Counted from the first letter of the stretch, positions 49,805 to 58,450 are shown. The stretch is DNA of 64,000 nucleotides from Anaerolineae bacterium (GCA_017303635.1 JAFLCG010000006.1:62001-126000); one strand, 5' to 3'. The notes: generated from the sequence alone by a model not told the origin. Numbers and translations: made by a program.

Positions 49805-50584
49805 GTGCAGATTGTTGTTTTTACCCGCAGCACGCCGGATACCGCTGCCAAAGTTGAAGTGGCCGCGGATGGGCGTGTAACCTGGGGCGATGCGGCGCTG
49901 GTCGTCAACCCCTGGGATGAATATGCACTGGAAGAAGCCATCGTCCAGGCCAAGAACGCGGGCGGTAAAGCCACCGTCATCGCCCTCGGCCCGGAGATGC
50001 ATAACGATGCCCTCAAGCACGCGCTGGCGATGGGCATGGATGAAGCGGCCCGTGTGCAGGACGCCGCGCTCGACCCCGCCGACAGCCTGAGCTACGCGAC
50101 CGCCGCCGCCGCCGCCGCAAAGAAAGTGGATGGGGTGGAACTGGTCATCTTCGGCAAAGAGAGCATTGATGTGGGCAGCGATCAGCACGCCTACCAGACC
50201 GCCCGCAAGCTAGGCTGGCCCATGCTCAGCAGTGTCTCCAAGATTGTGGCGGTCGATTTCGCCGCCAAGACCATCACCGTCGAGCGGCTGCTGGAACAGG
50301 GCAAGCAGGTCGTCACCAGCAAGCTGCCCGCCGTCCTCAGCGTGACCAAAGAGATCAACGAACCCCGCTATCCGTCATTCATCGGCATTCGCAAAGCCTC
50401 CAAAGCCGTCATCCCGGAATGGTCGCTGGCTGACCTGGGCGTGAGCGCCGTCGCTGCCCGCACGCAGGTCGGTCGCTTCATGAACCTGCCCGCCCGTGAA
50501 GGTCAGGTTGAGATGATCGCAGGCACCCCGGAAGAAATGGCAACCAAACTGGTAGATCGGCTGTTGGAGGAAAAGGTACTATGA
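49805..50584 (+). CDS. etfB: Electron transfer flavoprotein subunit beta
   Basis: A 259-residue protein beginning at GTG (49805), where AGGAGG lies about 9 nt upstream. Motifs: VNPWDEYALEEAIVQAKNAGGKATVIALGPE, ADSLSYATAAAAAAKKVDGVELVIFGKESIDVGSDQHAYQTARKLGWP and the late LPAVLSVTKEINEPRYPSFIGIRKASK. With EtfA it carries electrons from acyl-CoA and other dehydrogenases to the quinone pool via ETF-QO. It overlaps etfA by 4 nt (ATGA), so the subunits are translationally coupled. Confidence 0.95.
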   Translation: MQIVVFTRSTPDTAAKVEVAADGRVTWGDAALVVNPWDEYALEEAIVQAKNAGGKATVIALGPEMHNDALKHALAMGMDEAARVQDAALDPADSLSYATAAAAAAKKVDGVELVIFGKESIDVGSDQHAYQTARKLGWPMLSSVSKIVAVDFAAKTITVERLLEQGKQVVTSKLPAVLSVTKEINEPRYPSFIGIRKASKAVIPEWSLADLGVSAVAARTQVGRFMNLPAREGQVEMIAGTPEEMATKLVDRLLEEKVL

Positions 50585-51621
50585 GCGCGGTTCTCGTCTG
50601 GATTGAAACCTTCAAGGGGCAGGCGCTCAACGCAGGCCGGGAAGCTCTCGGCGCAGGTCAGCTGCTGGCGGAACGCTTCGGCGTCCCCTTGACGGCTGTC
50701 GTCTTTGGGCCGAACGCCGCTGCCATCGGCGCGGAGCTGGGTGAATTCGGCGCGGTCAACGCTGTCGTCTGCGAAGATACCACCCTGAGCGATTACCGCC
50801 TTGAACCCTATGCCGCCCTGCTCACCAAACTGGTACAGGAGCATCAGCCTAAAGCCGTGGTCGCCATCGGTTCCAGCCGCGGGCGCGAACTCCTCGCCGC
50901 CTCTGCCGCCGATACCGATTCGAGCCTGTTGACCGAAGTCCTCTCTCTGAGCGTGCGCGATGACGGCGCGATCCAGGTGGTGCGCCCGGTCTACGCGGGC
51001 AAGGTGCTGAGCGAAGCCGTCGGCAGCGCCGCCGGGACTCAATTCGTAGCCCTGCGGGGTCGGGCGTTCCAGGCTCCGGCGGCCAACGCAGGTGCGCGCG
51101 CCAGCGTGACGACAGTCGCCCCGGTCTTGAGTGAAGACGCCATCGCCACCAAGATCAGCAGCTTCGAAGAAGAAGTCGGCAAGGTCAACCTGACGGATGC
51201 CGCCATCATCGTCTCCGGTGGACGCGCCGTTGCCAACAATCCCAAAGATGCCCCGGCGGGCGTTCCGGATGCGACCGTGTGGAAAGCGCAGGATGCCTTC
51301 GCCAACGTGCTGCAGCCGCTGGCGGATGTCCTCGGTGGAGCCGTGGGGGCCAGCCGCGCCGCCGTCGACGCCGGTTATATCCCGTATGCCCATCAGGTCG
51401 GGCAGACCGGCAAGACCGTCAGCCCGGATGTCTATATCGCCTGCGGCATATCCGGGGCCATCCAGCATCAGGCCGGGATGCGCTCCAGCCGCGTGATCGT
51501 CGCCATCAACAAAGATGCCGAAGCACCCATCTTCAAGTTAGCCCGTTACGGCCTGGTCGGTGATCTGTTCCAGATCGTCCCGGCCCTGACCGCCGAACTG
51601 AAGAAACGGCTGGGAAAGTAG
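50581..51621 (+). CDS. etfA: Electron transfer flavoprotein subunit alpha
   Basis: A 346-residue FAD-binding subunit. The N-terminal domain holds VAIGSSRGRELLAASAADTDSSLLTEVLSL and the FAD-binding C-domain has VGASRAAVDAGYIPYAHQVGQTGKTVSPDVYIACGISGAIQHQAGMRSS and the terminal VIVAINKDAEAPIFKLARYGLVGDLF. These are diagnostic. It forms the EtfAB heterodimer with the preceding gene. No fixABCX partners or acyl-CoA dehydrogenase are next to it. A strong terminator follows. Confidence 0.96.
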   Translation: MSAVLVWIETFKGQALNAGREALGAGQLLAERFGVPLTAVVFGPNAAAIGAELGEFGAVNAVVCEDTTLSDYRLEPYAALLTKLVQEHQPKAVVAIGSSRGRELLAASAADTDSSLLTEVLSLSVRDDGAIQVVRPVYAGKVLSEAVGSAAGTQFVALRGRAFQAPAANAGARASVTTVAPVLSEDAIATKISSFEEEVGKVNLTDAAIIVSGGRAVANNPKDAPAGVPDATVWKAQDAFANVLQPLADVLGGAVGASRAAVDAGYIPYAHQVGQTGKTVSPDVYIACGISGAIQHQAGMRSSRVIVAINKDAEAPIFKLARYGLVGDLFQIVPALTAELKKRLGK

Positions 51622-51653
51622 TCGCCCTCAACACTTCCTCAATGCTAGGGGTC

Positions 51654-51691
51654 AAAAACGGGACTTACAATAAGCTGTAGGTCCCGTTTTT
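51654..51691 (+). terminator. Terminator of etfBA
   Basis: AAAAACGGGAC (51654-51664) pairs perfectly with GTCCCGTTTTT (51681-51691); inner ACA/TGT pairs extend the stem. The right arm ends in the T-run. Confidence 0.9.
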
Positions 51692-51791
51692 CGTTTGAGT
51701 ATTCATACGTTCCATTTACTTTATTGATCAATCAGTTAATCTTGGCGGTATCCCTTATCCCGCCGTTGGAAACAGGACATCGCAGCCAATC

Positions 51792-52160
51792 ATGAGTGAT
51801 GCCATCCGCGTAATTTACATCGAAGACGATGACATGGAAGCCATGCTGTTTAAGCTCGGCCTGGAGAAACGCGGAATCGAGGTGCTGCACCTGCCCGGTG
51901 CCACCGTCGAGAGCCTCGCCACCCTCCAACAGGCCGAGTATCTGGCCGCCAAAGCGATCTTCATGGATATGTGGGTGGGTGTGGTCAATGGTATGGAGTT
52001 GGCTTCCATGCTCCGCAAACGCGGTGACGAACGTCCGATGTTCCTGCTCACCGCGGGCGATAACCCTAATCCGACCGTCCTGCGGCAGATGAGCATCACC
52101 TTCCTGCAAAAGCCGCCGGACTTCGTCAAGCTGGCGCAGATGATTAAGACACTGACCTAG
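51792..52160 (+). CDS. Stand-alone receiver-domain protein
   Basis: A 122-residue CheY-like receiver. The acidic pair is IYIEDDDMEA (near 10), the phospho-acceptor Asp is in AIFMDMWVG (near 59), Thr in FLLTAGDN (near 86) and the invariant Lys in LQKPPD (near 108). All key residues are present, so it should accept a phosphate. There is no output domain and no adjacent kinase, so it would act through protein contact. No clear Shine-Dalgarno lies before the ATG. Confidence 0.82.
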   Translation: MSDAIRVIYIEDDDMEAMLFKLGLEKRGIEVLHLPGATVESLATLQQAEYLAAKAIFMDMWVGVVNGMELASMLRKRGDERPMFLLTAGDNPNPTVLRQMSITFLQKPPDFVKLAQMIKTLT

Positions 52161-52166
52161 AATCCT

Positions 52167-52496
52167 TCATTCTTCCGGTGTCGTAATCACCACAAAAGCG
52201 CCGGGTTGGATGGCATTCAGCACCTTCTGAAGTTCAGGCACAAATGGCAGTAGATCCGCCAGTCGATTGCTGATTGCTCGCAGCAACACAATGGCGATAA
52301 TGTTCTGCTTCAGATTTTGTTGGTAACTCAGGTTCTGATCGAGGGTGACAAACACATCAAATAGCGGCTCCATGAGGCGGAGCAGTTCCCCATTCTTCTT
52401 CCCTGCCCAACCCATTTCTGGAACGGTTTTGACTTCATGATCAACCAGTTCAAATTTGAGCTTGCGAGGCAGATTTTCGTCAAGCAGGACGCGCAT
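52167..52496 (-). CDS. DUF5615 PIN-like toxin
   Basis: About 109 residues. MRVLLDENLPRKLKFEL at the N-terminus and FVTLDQNLSYQQNL in the middle give the acidic residues of the PIN-like fold typical of DUF5615. Such proteins are probable RNases paired with a DUF433 antitoxin, which is exactly the upstream partner here. Genes overlap by 17 nt. The C-terminal half is mostly helical and ends in a short beta stretch (GAFVVITT). Confidence 0.8.
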   Translation of the reverse strand: MRVLLDENLPRKLKFELVDHEVKTVPEMGWAGKKNGELLRLMEPLFDVFVTLDQNLSYQQNLKQNIIAIVLLRAISNRLADLLPFVPELQKVLNAIQPGAFVVITTPEE

Positions 52497-52704
52497 CAAG
52501 CTGTTCCATCAAAACGGATTCGGAAAGGCGAAGTACGGCAATAGCTTGTTCGCGGCTCACGCTGGGGAAATCATCGAGGAAGGCGTCCAACGAGTCCCCC
52601 GCAGAAAGATACGCAAACAGGGTATCTACCGGAACGCGCGTGCCTGCAAAAACCGGCGTACCGCCAAGAATATCCTGATCCTGCTGAATGGGTGTTGCCT
52701 TCAT
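52480..52704 (-). CDS. DUF433 antitoxin
   Basis: A 74-residue protein with the DUF433 pattern DILGGTPVFAGTRVPVDTLFAYLSAGDSLDAFLDDFPSVSREQAIAVL, a small winged-helix fold used as an antitoxin and DNA binder. It is upstream of, and overlaps, the DUF5615 toxin, the usual antitoxin-first order. CAGGAG lies before the ATG. Confidence 0.85.
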   Translation of the reverse strand: MKATPIQQDQDILGGTPVFAGTRVPVDTLFAYLSAGDSLDAFLDDFPSVSREQAIAVLRLSESVLMEQLDARPA

Positions 52705-52805
52705 GATGGTGGCTCCTGAACTCGCTCAGGCTCATTGTACGCTGACAACACTTGAGAATCAAAAACCCCCTTATATCGGGTGATAGGGGGTTTTGAACTG
52801 CATTG

Positions 52806-52879
<74 letters not shown>

Positions 52880-52939
52880 CCCAACGCAATCAGTGTAGTT
52901 GACCCACCCCTGTATTTCAAGAGTGGGATGCATCCCTGA

Positions 52940-52967
52940 TAGGGGCAACCCGGTGGATCGCCCCTAC
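52940..52967 (-). repeat. REP-like hairpin supplying a stop codon
   Basis: TAGGGGC...GCCCCTA with an imperfect stem. The TAG stop of the DUF2723-type gene (52964-52966) is part of the GTAGGGG end. Confidence 0.75.
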
Positions 52968-55069
52968 GAACTGCAGGCTACCTCGACCCTGCGTTCCAGA
53001 TCGTTGACGAAGGCGCCATCCGCTGCCTGATAGTACAACCCGTAGCGTAAGGCGACCGCCCCCGTTATCCGCTCGACCGCGTACACATCCCGCACGATCT
53101 CACCCGGCAGCCAACCACTGACCGGTCGCCATCCGTAAACCGGCGCGGCTTGATCCGCCTGCGCCAGAATATTGCCCGCGGCATCCAGCAGATGCACGAA
53201 CACGCTGTAATCCCGCGCCGGTGGCTCCGGCCCGATCCAGGCCACATCGAGCCGGATGGAGTCCGCTGAACACATTACCTGCTCACGCCCCACTGCGATT
53301 CGATCCGCTGTGACCACGGCCTGCTCCGGCTGGGTGCTGATCTGCACCAGACGCGGGGCAACCGCGTGCAGATAGACCGGCCGCCCCAGGCGTTCGGCCC
53401 ACCAACTTACCGGGCGGTTGTAAAAGGTGAACTCCGGCGTCAACAGCGGCTGCTCGGCCTGCACAATCGCCGGGTAATCCGCCCGATGATCGACTGGGGT
53501 GATGCCTGGCAGTTTCCCTTCGACATCATGGGCAAAGGCCACTGCGAAGTAGCGCGGCCCCCAGTCCAGCATGAGCGCCGCGCCGGGGGGAGCCTGTTCG
53601 GCGAGGGCAATCGTCTCCAAGCCGGTCGGATCGGTCGTCAGATCACGGATGAAGGGGAAGTTCTGCACAAGCAACGCCACCCCCAGCAACACCGCCGCAC
53701 CAACGATGGTTGGAGTCGCTGCTGGTGACATAGGCCGCCACCCGCTGAACATCACAAACATCCACTCTACCAACAGCGCCCAACCCAGCGCGATACTCAC
53801 CAGTACCGGCAAAATCAGCGCCGAGAGAATATCGGTGTAATAGGTCACATGGAAGAGATACGGCACTAGCCCATTCAGGATCAGGATGATCGCGATCCGC
53901 CGCCGGAAGGGATTCGCCAGCGCGACCAGCAGGCCGATCAACCCGGCGATCACCCCCGGCAGGGTCAGGTCGGTGATGAGCACGCCGTTGACCATGCCCA
54001 CATTCGTCAGCAGACCATCCCATCCCTGCACCGTGCCGATAAAGCGCGCCGCTTCCCGCCCGGTGAACTGATCCCAGAAGCCGACCCAGGTGCCTGGGTC
54101 ACCATAGACCCACAAGGCATCTGCATTCGCACGAACTGGCAGATACAGGTACGGCAGGAATCCAAGCAGCCCGATCACCACCGACAATACCAACACCCGC
54201 AGCAGGCGACTCCAGCGTTTCGCCGCCGGATGCCAGACATCTCCCCAGACCGCAACCAACAACGCCGGAGCCACCATGATGATCGCCCGGTGGTGGAACA
54301 CGCCGATTCCACCAATCAGCGCGAGCAGGTAGATACGGCTTTTGTGGCCTCCTTCTTGTAGGGACGAGGCGTGCCTCGTCCGATTGCCAAAGGGTGGAGT
54401 TGCAATCCACAACAGCGCCAGCAGAATGACCAACCCGAACGCGTAAATCTCGGCGATGACACTGTGTATCCACACCGTCCGCAGTAGACCAAAGCATATG
54501 GTGACGATGACAGCGAAGAGAATGGAGTGATTGGTAGTTAGTCGCGCAAGCGGGTGATTAGTAGGGCCGAGGCGTGCCTCGTCCGCCGCCGAAAGCTGAT
54601 CGCTGTTAGCTGATAGATTTTCAGTAGAAGCCGGTAGCCGGTAGCTGGTAGCCAAAACCCGAACGACCAGCGCATAAAACAACCCCAGCGCGATCACCCC
54701 GTAGATCAATGAGGTCACGGCGGGAGCCGCTGCCGCTGATAGGCCGAACACATCCCGCAGCAGCGCGACCAGGCCGCTGCTGACCATCACATACAAGGGA
54801 TAGCCAGTCGCGTGCAAAGTCCCCCAGACGTTGAGAACCGCCTGAGTCTCCCCCACATCGATCATGAAGTAGTGTTCGGCCCCGTTGATCTGCGTTTGCA
54901 GGGTGAGCAAATAGATCGGCAGCAGAATGAGGAGAACGAGTCCGAAGCCGAGGACGTGATTAGGGATTGGCGATGGGTGATGGGTGACCGATCGTGACGA
55001 GCCCATCGTAGGGACGCGATTCTTCGCGTCCGAATCTGAATCAGGATTCAACATTGCGGGATGCGCCAT
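52964..55069 (-). CDS. DUF2723-type multi-pass membrane protein, GT-C-like
   Basis: About 700 residues. The start is uncertain: ATGs at 55069, 55054 and 55006 and a TTG at 55105 are all in frame, and none has a good Shine-Dalgarno. About 12 TM helices follow LGFGLVLLILLPIYLLTLQ, with an early acidic motif (FMIDVGETQAVLNVWGTLHATGYPLYVMVSS) typical of DUF2723/TMEM260-like proteins that may glycosylate exported proteins. The last 110 residues form a beta-sandwich (YSVFVHLLDAAGNILAQADQ) shared with the next gene. Three REPs and several heptamer tracts are translated as extra loops at the N-terminus and between helices. Confidence 0.75.
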   Translation of the reverse strand: MAHPAMLNPDSDSDAKNRVPTMGSSRSVTHHPSPIPNHVLGFGLVLLILLPIYLLTLQTQINGAEHYFMIDVGETQAVLNVWGTLHATGYPLYVMVSSGLVALLRDVFGLSAAAAPAVTSLIYGVIALGLFYALVVRVLATSYRLPASTENLSANSDQLSAADEARLGPTNHPLARLTTNHSILFAVIVTICFGLLRTVWIHSVIAEIYAFGLVILLALLWIATPPFGNRTRHASSLQEGGHKSRIYLLALIGGIGVFHHRAIIMVAPALLVAVWGDVWHPAAKRWSRLLRVLVLSVVIGLLGFLPYLYLPVRANADALWVYGDPGTWVGFWDQFTGREAARFIGTVQGWDGLLTNVGMVNGVLITDLTLPGVIAGLIGLLVALANPFRRRIAIILILNGLVPYLFHVTYYTDILSALILPVLVSIALGWALLVEWMFVMFSGWRPMSPAATPTIVGAAVLLGVALLVQNFPFIRDLTTDPTGLETIALAEQAPPGAALMLDWGPRYFAVAFAHDVEGKLPGITPVDHRADYPAIVQAEQPLLTPEFTFYNRPVSWWAERLGRPVYLHAVAPRLVQISTQPEQAVVTADRIAVGREQVMCSADSIRLDVAWIGPEPPARDYSVFVHLLDAAGNILAQADQAAPVYGWRPVSGWLPGEIVRDVYAVERITGAVALRYGLYYQAADGAFVNDLERRVEVACSS
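54358..54381 (+). repeat. REP inside the DUF2723-type gene (1)
   Basis: GTAGGGACG, stem AGGC/GCCT, CGTCC, translated on the minus strand as RTRHASSLQ between two TM helices. Confidence 0.88.
54561..54584 (+). repeat. REP inside the DUF2723-type gene (2)
   Basis: GTAGGGCCG, stem AGGC/GCCT, CGTCC, translated in another frame than unit 1, as DEARLGPT. It is flanked by heptamer repeats on the right. Confidence 0.85.
55008..55031 (+). repeat. REP at the 5' end of the DUF2723-type gene (3)
   Basis: GTAGGGACG, stem CGA/TCG, CGTCC. Translated as DAKNRVPT, before the first TM helix, so it may have displaced or extended the original start. Confidence 0.85.
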
Positions 55070-55108
55070 ATCACACTTTGGAACTAGTTTTCCACGGATC
55101 ACCAATCA

Positions 55109-57784
55109 CTAGCCACTAACCACTATCTGCACCAGCGGCACCGCATCCCCGATCAGGTTGCCTGCTGCATCGCGCACGGACGGGCGCTCACCATTGCCGC
55201 ACTCCCCTGCCGGACGGGTATCACAGGTATACAGCCCCACGCTGATCTGATAGGTTCCCGGCCCGAGCGACTCCGGCAGGGTGATGGCGTAGTCGTCTTT
55301 GATGAAGCCCTGCTCCGGCGTCCAGTTGACCGTCGGGCGGCCTGCCGGGTTGAGCTTATCCGCCTGCGCGACCGGCGGCCCACCCTGCGTCACATGCACA
55401 AACACGGCATACCCATACGGCACCGGCGCGCTCGCCCACCAGTACAGGTTCAGGCGCAGCCGGTCGCCGGGGCGGAACTGCGTCGCATTGAGGTCATAGC
55501 CCAGCAGCGCCAGGTTATCCCCCAGTTGATAGCTGACCGGCTGCTGCGCCGACCAGGCTTCCCCCGGCGGCGACTCAATCCACGATCCCCCCGGTCGCAT
55601 GAGCAGCGCCAGCAGGACGGCGGAGAGGAGCAGCGAAGCGATCAGAGCGGATGGCAATTTCTCAGCACTCTGTAGTTCTTCACTTTGTACTCGGTACTCT
55701 GCACGCTGTACTGTCTTTTCACCAGCCACTAGCCACCAACCACTAGCCACCAAAACCACCACCCCAACCAGACTCACCAGTCGTCCCAGATCACGCGGCG
55801 GGGTGCTGCCCAGTTCCAGGCGCACCCGGCTCTCCCCGGCAGGCACCGGCAGCGTGATGAGTCCATGCGGTTCAGACGGGGTGATCGGTACGGTGACTCC
55901 GTTCACCGTCGCCGCCCAGCCGGGGAAGTAATAGGTCAGCACTTCCATCTGGAAAGGTTGAGCTGTATTGACAACCCATTCATCATGCTGAGGGCCGTGG
56001 TCGATCAGCGTGACTTCGGCATCCGGCGGCAGTGTTTCCACATGCGCTTTATTGACCGGATAGCCATCGGCATAATCCGCCAGCAGGCGCGGCGTCGCCC
56101 CCGGTTCGGCGAGTACCGTCGCAGGCAAATACTCATTGGTGAAGGTGGTAGCCCGCTGCCGGCCCGCCAGTTCCGCGGCATGATACCCGGCCACCGAGGT
56201 ATCGACCGCCTCATGCTCCCACTCATCGGCATACAGCGTCGGCGCAGCCGTGACGACAATCAATGTACAGACTACAGAGTACAGAGTACAAAGTAGAAGA
56301 CTGCGCCTGTGCATGATTGGTTGCACAGCTTTTCCAGTCTCGTTGCTCTGCACTTTGTACTCGGTACTCTGTCCCTGACTTCGCTGTGAACTGTGTACTG
56401 TGTACTGTGTACTGAACACCCGCCCCACCATCCCGCCTACCACCGCCAGACACACGGCTGCCGGGCCGAGCAACCGCCACGGGAATTGCAGCAGGGCGAA
56501 TGGACGCACCAGCGTCCACACCCCCTCGGCCTGCGGCAGCATCAGAAAGATACACGCCAGTCCGGCAAGGGCGAAATAGAGCGTGGATAGTAGCGGGTGG
56601 CTGGTGGTCAGTGAATGCGGACTGGCTGATGGCTGATAGCGGACGGCTGATAGCTTTTTGCTGGAAGCTGATCGCTGGTTGCTGGTCGCCACCAGCCTCC
56701 AGCCACACACCACCACTCCGCCCAGCGCCAACAGCCACTGCATCACACCCAGGTTCAAGCGATGCTCCAGGCCGTTGACTGCCCCGGCATCCGGTCGAGG
56801 AGAGGCCGCCAGCAGATCGCCCAGCGGGACGAAGAAGTTGCGGTAATCGAGTTCCGGCACCCCGGCGTCGTTGGTCAGGTTGCCCAGCCGCACTGCTCCC
56901 CCCTCCTGCGTGATCGGCAGCCAGAAGTAGGCTGTCAGCAGCAGGCCGGTCAGGAGTGCGAGGAAGGGCAAGAAAGTGGTTAGTCGCGCAAGCGGGTGAT
57001 CAATGGAAGCATCCAACGGGGCAACTTCAAAACTGCCTTGTGTCTGGCTGGAAGCTGTTCGCTGTTCGCTGGCAGCTTCTTCTCTGTGAACTGTGTACTG
57101 TGAACTGTGAACTTTCAGCACCCACTCCCACACCAGCCACCCGCCCAAGAGCCCGGTCATGACCAGCGCCATCAGGTTATGAGTCAGGATCAACGCCCCA
57201 CTGGAGAGCGCCGCCAGCAGGAACGCCCGCGCGGAGCCTGTTTGCATCAACCGCTGGTAGCGCCACAGGATGAGCGGCGTCAGCGCCAGCGCCGTCATCT
57301 CCGGGTAGGCACCCCGCGCATACGGCTCCGTGAACAGAATGTAAGGTGAATAGGTGAAGCTGAGCGCCGCCAGCACACCGCCGAGCTTCCCGGCCCGCGG
57401 CTGCATGAACAGGTACATCCCGGCAGCCCCAGCCAGCATACAGACCGCGATCAGCAAGCGCAGGCTGTTGACCGGATCGGTACCAAAGACCCGGGCAAAC
57501 GTGCTGGTCAGGTAATAGGACAGGCTGGCGTAGTAATGGAACAGCGGCGCACCGTAGCCCGTATAGAAGGACTCGGCCCACGAGGGGATCAGCACGCCGT
57601 GCGCCCACAGGCGATCCATCTCCGCCACGCGGTAGACGTGATACAGCACGTCGGTACCGTTCGGCAGACCGGGACGGTAGGCCAGCGGCCACAGCGTGAA
57701 CAGGCACAGGGCCAACGTCAGCAGCAGGTGCAGGTCAAAATGGGCGAGGCGGGCGCGTAAAGTGTTGAACATAGCGCCCGTCAT
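55109..57784 (-). CDS. Large multi-pass membrane protein, PTPS-related/YfhO-like
   Basis: An 891-residue protein. LTLALCLFTLWPLAYRPGLPNGTDVLYHVYRVAEMDRLW (20-60) and FYTGYGAPLFHYYASLSYYLTS match the 6-pyruvoyl-tetrahydropterin synthase-related membrane family, a GT-C-like group. About 12 TM helices lie before 600, and a C-terminal beta-sandwich (about 760-890; YGYAVFVHVTQGGPPVAQADK) matches the end of the next gene. Four loops are built from 7-bp repeats, for example VHSSQYTVHREEAASEQRT. The stop TAG also lies in a heptamer tract. Probable envelope glycosyltransferase; acts with the adjacent gene (gap of 39 nt or less). Confidence 0.75.
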   Translation of the reverse strand: MTGAMFNTLRARLAHFDLHLLLTLALCLFTLWPLAYRPGLPNGTDVLYHVYRVAEMDRLWAHGVLIPSWAESFYTGYGAPLFHYYASLSYYLTSTFARVFGTDPVNSLRLLIAVCMLAGAAGMYLFMQPRAGKLGGVLAALSFTYSPYILFTEPYARGAYPEMTALALTPLILWRYQRLMQTGSARAFLLAALSSGALILTHNLMALVMTGLLGGWLVWEWVLKVHSSQYTVHREEAASEQRTASSQTQGSFEVAPLDASIDHPLARLTTFLPFLALLTGLLLTAYFWLPITQEGGAVRLGNLTNDAGVPELDYRNFFVPLGDLLAASPRPDAGAVNGLEHRLNLGVMQWLLALGGVVVCGWRLVATSNQRSASSKKLSAVRYQPSASPHSLTTSHPLLSTLYFALAGLACIFLMLPQAEGVWTLVRPFALLQFPWRLLGPAAVCLAVVGGMVGRVFSTQYTVHSSQRSQGQSTEYKVQSNETGKAVQPIMHRRSLLLCTLYSVVCTLIVVTAAPTLYADEWEHEAVDTSVAGYHAAELAGRQRATTFTNEYLPATVLAEPGATPRLLADYADGYPVNKAHVETLPPDAEVTLIDHGPQHDEWVVNTAQPFQMEVLTYYFPGWAATVNGVTVPITPSEPHGLITLPVPAGESRVRLELGSTPPRDLGRLVSLVGVVVLVASGWWLVAGEKTVQRAEYRVQSEELQSAEKLPSALIASLLLSAVLLALLMRPGGSWIESPPGEAWSAQQPVSYQLGDNLALLGYDLNATQFRPGDRLRLNLYWWASAPVPYGYAVFVHVTQGGPPVAQADKLNPAGRPTVNWTPEQGFIKDDYAITLPESLGPGTYQISVGLYTCDTRPAGECGNGERPSVRDAAGNLIGDAVPLVQIVVSG
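55672..57115 (-). repeat. Translated 7-bp repeat tracts (four main clusters)
   Basis: Clusters at about 55672-55750, 56250-56416, 56590-56690 and 56970-57115. Units include TGTGAAC, TGTGTAC, GCTGATA, GCTGGTT and CACTAGC in near-perfect tandem. Since 7 is not a multiple of 3, three units give a 7-residue peptide period such as YTVHSSQ. All leave the reading frame open. Confidence 0.85.
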
Positions 57785-57785
57785 T

Positions 57786-57873
57786 CTAAGCCAGTAGCCG
57801 AAAGTAATCCACGACCGATCTTACACACCCTAAAAGGTCGTGGATCATGGCAATGTTTCGGCGAACGGCTTAG
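57786..57873. repeat. CTAAGCC-ended inverted-repeat element, copy 2
   Basis: Starts CTAAGCCAGTAGCCGAAAG and ends GGCTTAG; GTAATCCACGACC near the left pairs with GGTCGTGGATCA near the right. It lies immediately upstream of the start of the gene ending at 57784. Copy 1 is at 28730-28834. Confidence 0.85.
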
Positions 57874-57970
57874 TGCTTCATCCGGTAAGTAATCTAATCG
57901 AAATCAGTGATTCCTGTAGGGGCGCACGGCTGTGCGCCCGCTTTGATCATTTACCGGATGGAGCACTTAG
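57869..57970. repeat. Nested inverted-repeat element with a REP in its centre
   Basis: The left end CTTAGTGCTTCATCCGGTAA (57869-57888) matches the complement of the right end (57951-57970) at 18 of 20 positions. A REP hairpin (57916-57939) sits in the middle. The left end overlaps the previous element by five bases. Confidence 0.75.
57916..57939 (+). repeat. REP hairpin within a nested element
   Basis: GTAGGGGCG, stem CAC/GTG, CGCCC. It shares the GGGCGCAC arm with the hairpins at 24206 and 24258. Confidence 0.85.
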
Positions 57971-57985
57971 CACAGCTTACCGGGG

Positions 57986-58450
57986 CTAGATCGCCGCCAA
58001 TGTCCGCCGGATTTGCTCCAGATGCAGTTCACCATGTTCGACATAGTGTTCCAGGATGAACTGTACCGAGTATTCCCCCGCCGCCAGATGATAGCCCGTG
58101 CGGGCAAACTGCGTGTCGTCCAGGGTGGCTAACAAGTCCGCCCACCGGCTGTGAACACCACGCAGGATCGCCATCGACGTGCTGAGGTCAGCCGAACCAG
58201 CATCGGCCAACGCAGCCCAGGCGTCCTGATCGTAGGGTTTAAGCGGCGGATGCTCTTCGGTCAGGGCCAGGCGGGCGCGAATGTAGCCGTTGATATGGGC
58301 ATCCGCCAGATGATGCACGTTCTGGGCAATGCTCCACTCCCCTGCCAGCGGATGAGCGGTCAACTGATCAGAGGTCAACGGGCTCACCAGGGCGTCCAGG
58401 TCAGCCGGGAAGTGGCGGAGCGCCTCGATTAATGCAGCGCGGTCAGTCAT
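57986..58450 (-). CDS. DinB-family protein
   Basis: About 154 residues from the ATG at 58450 (AGGAG 8 nt upstream). A four-helix bundle with metal-binding His residues: GEWSIAQNVHHLADAHINGY (near 38-57) and FILEHYVEHGELHLEQI (near 132-148). This is the DinB/YfiT fold, found in thiol-dependent transferases and damage-inducible proteins. The thiol and substrate are unknown. Not linked to adjacent genes; it reads toward the repeat cluster. Confidence 0.85.
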   Translation of the reverse strand: MTDRAALIEALRHFPADLDALVSPLTSDQLTAHPLAGEWSIAQNVHHLADAHINGYIRARLALTEEHPPLKPYDQDAWAALADAGSADLSTSMAILRGVHSRWADLLATLDDTQFARTGYHLAAGEYSVQFILEHYVEHGELHLEQIRRTLAAI

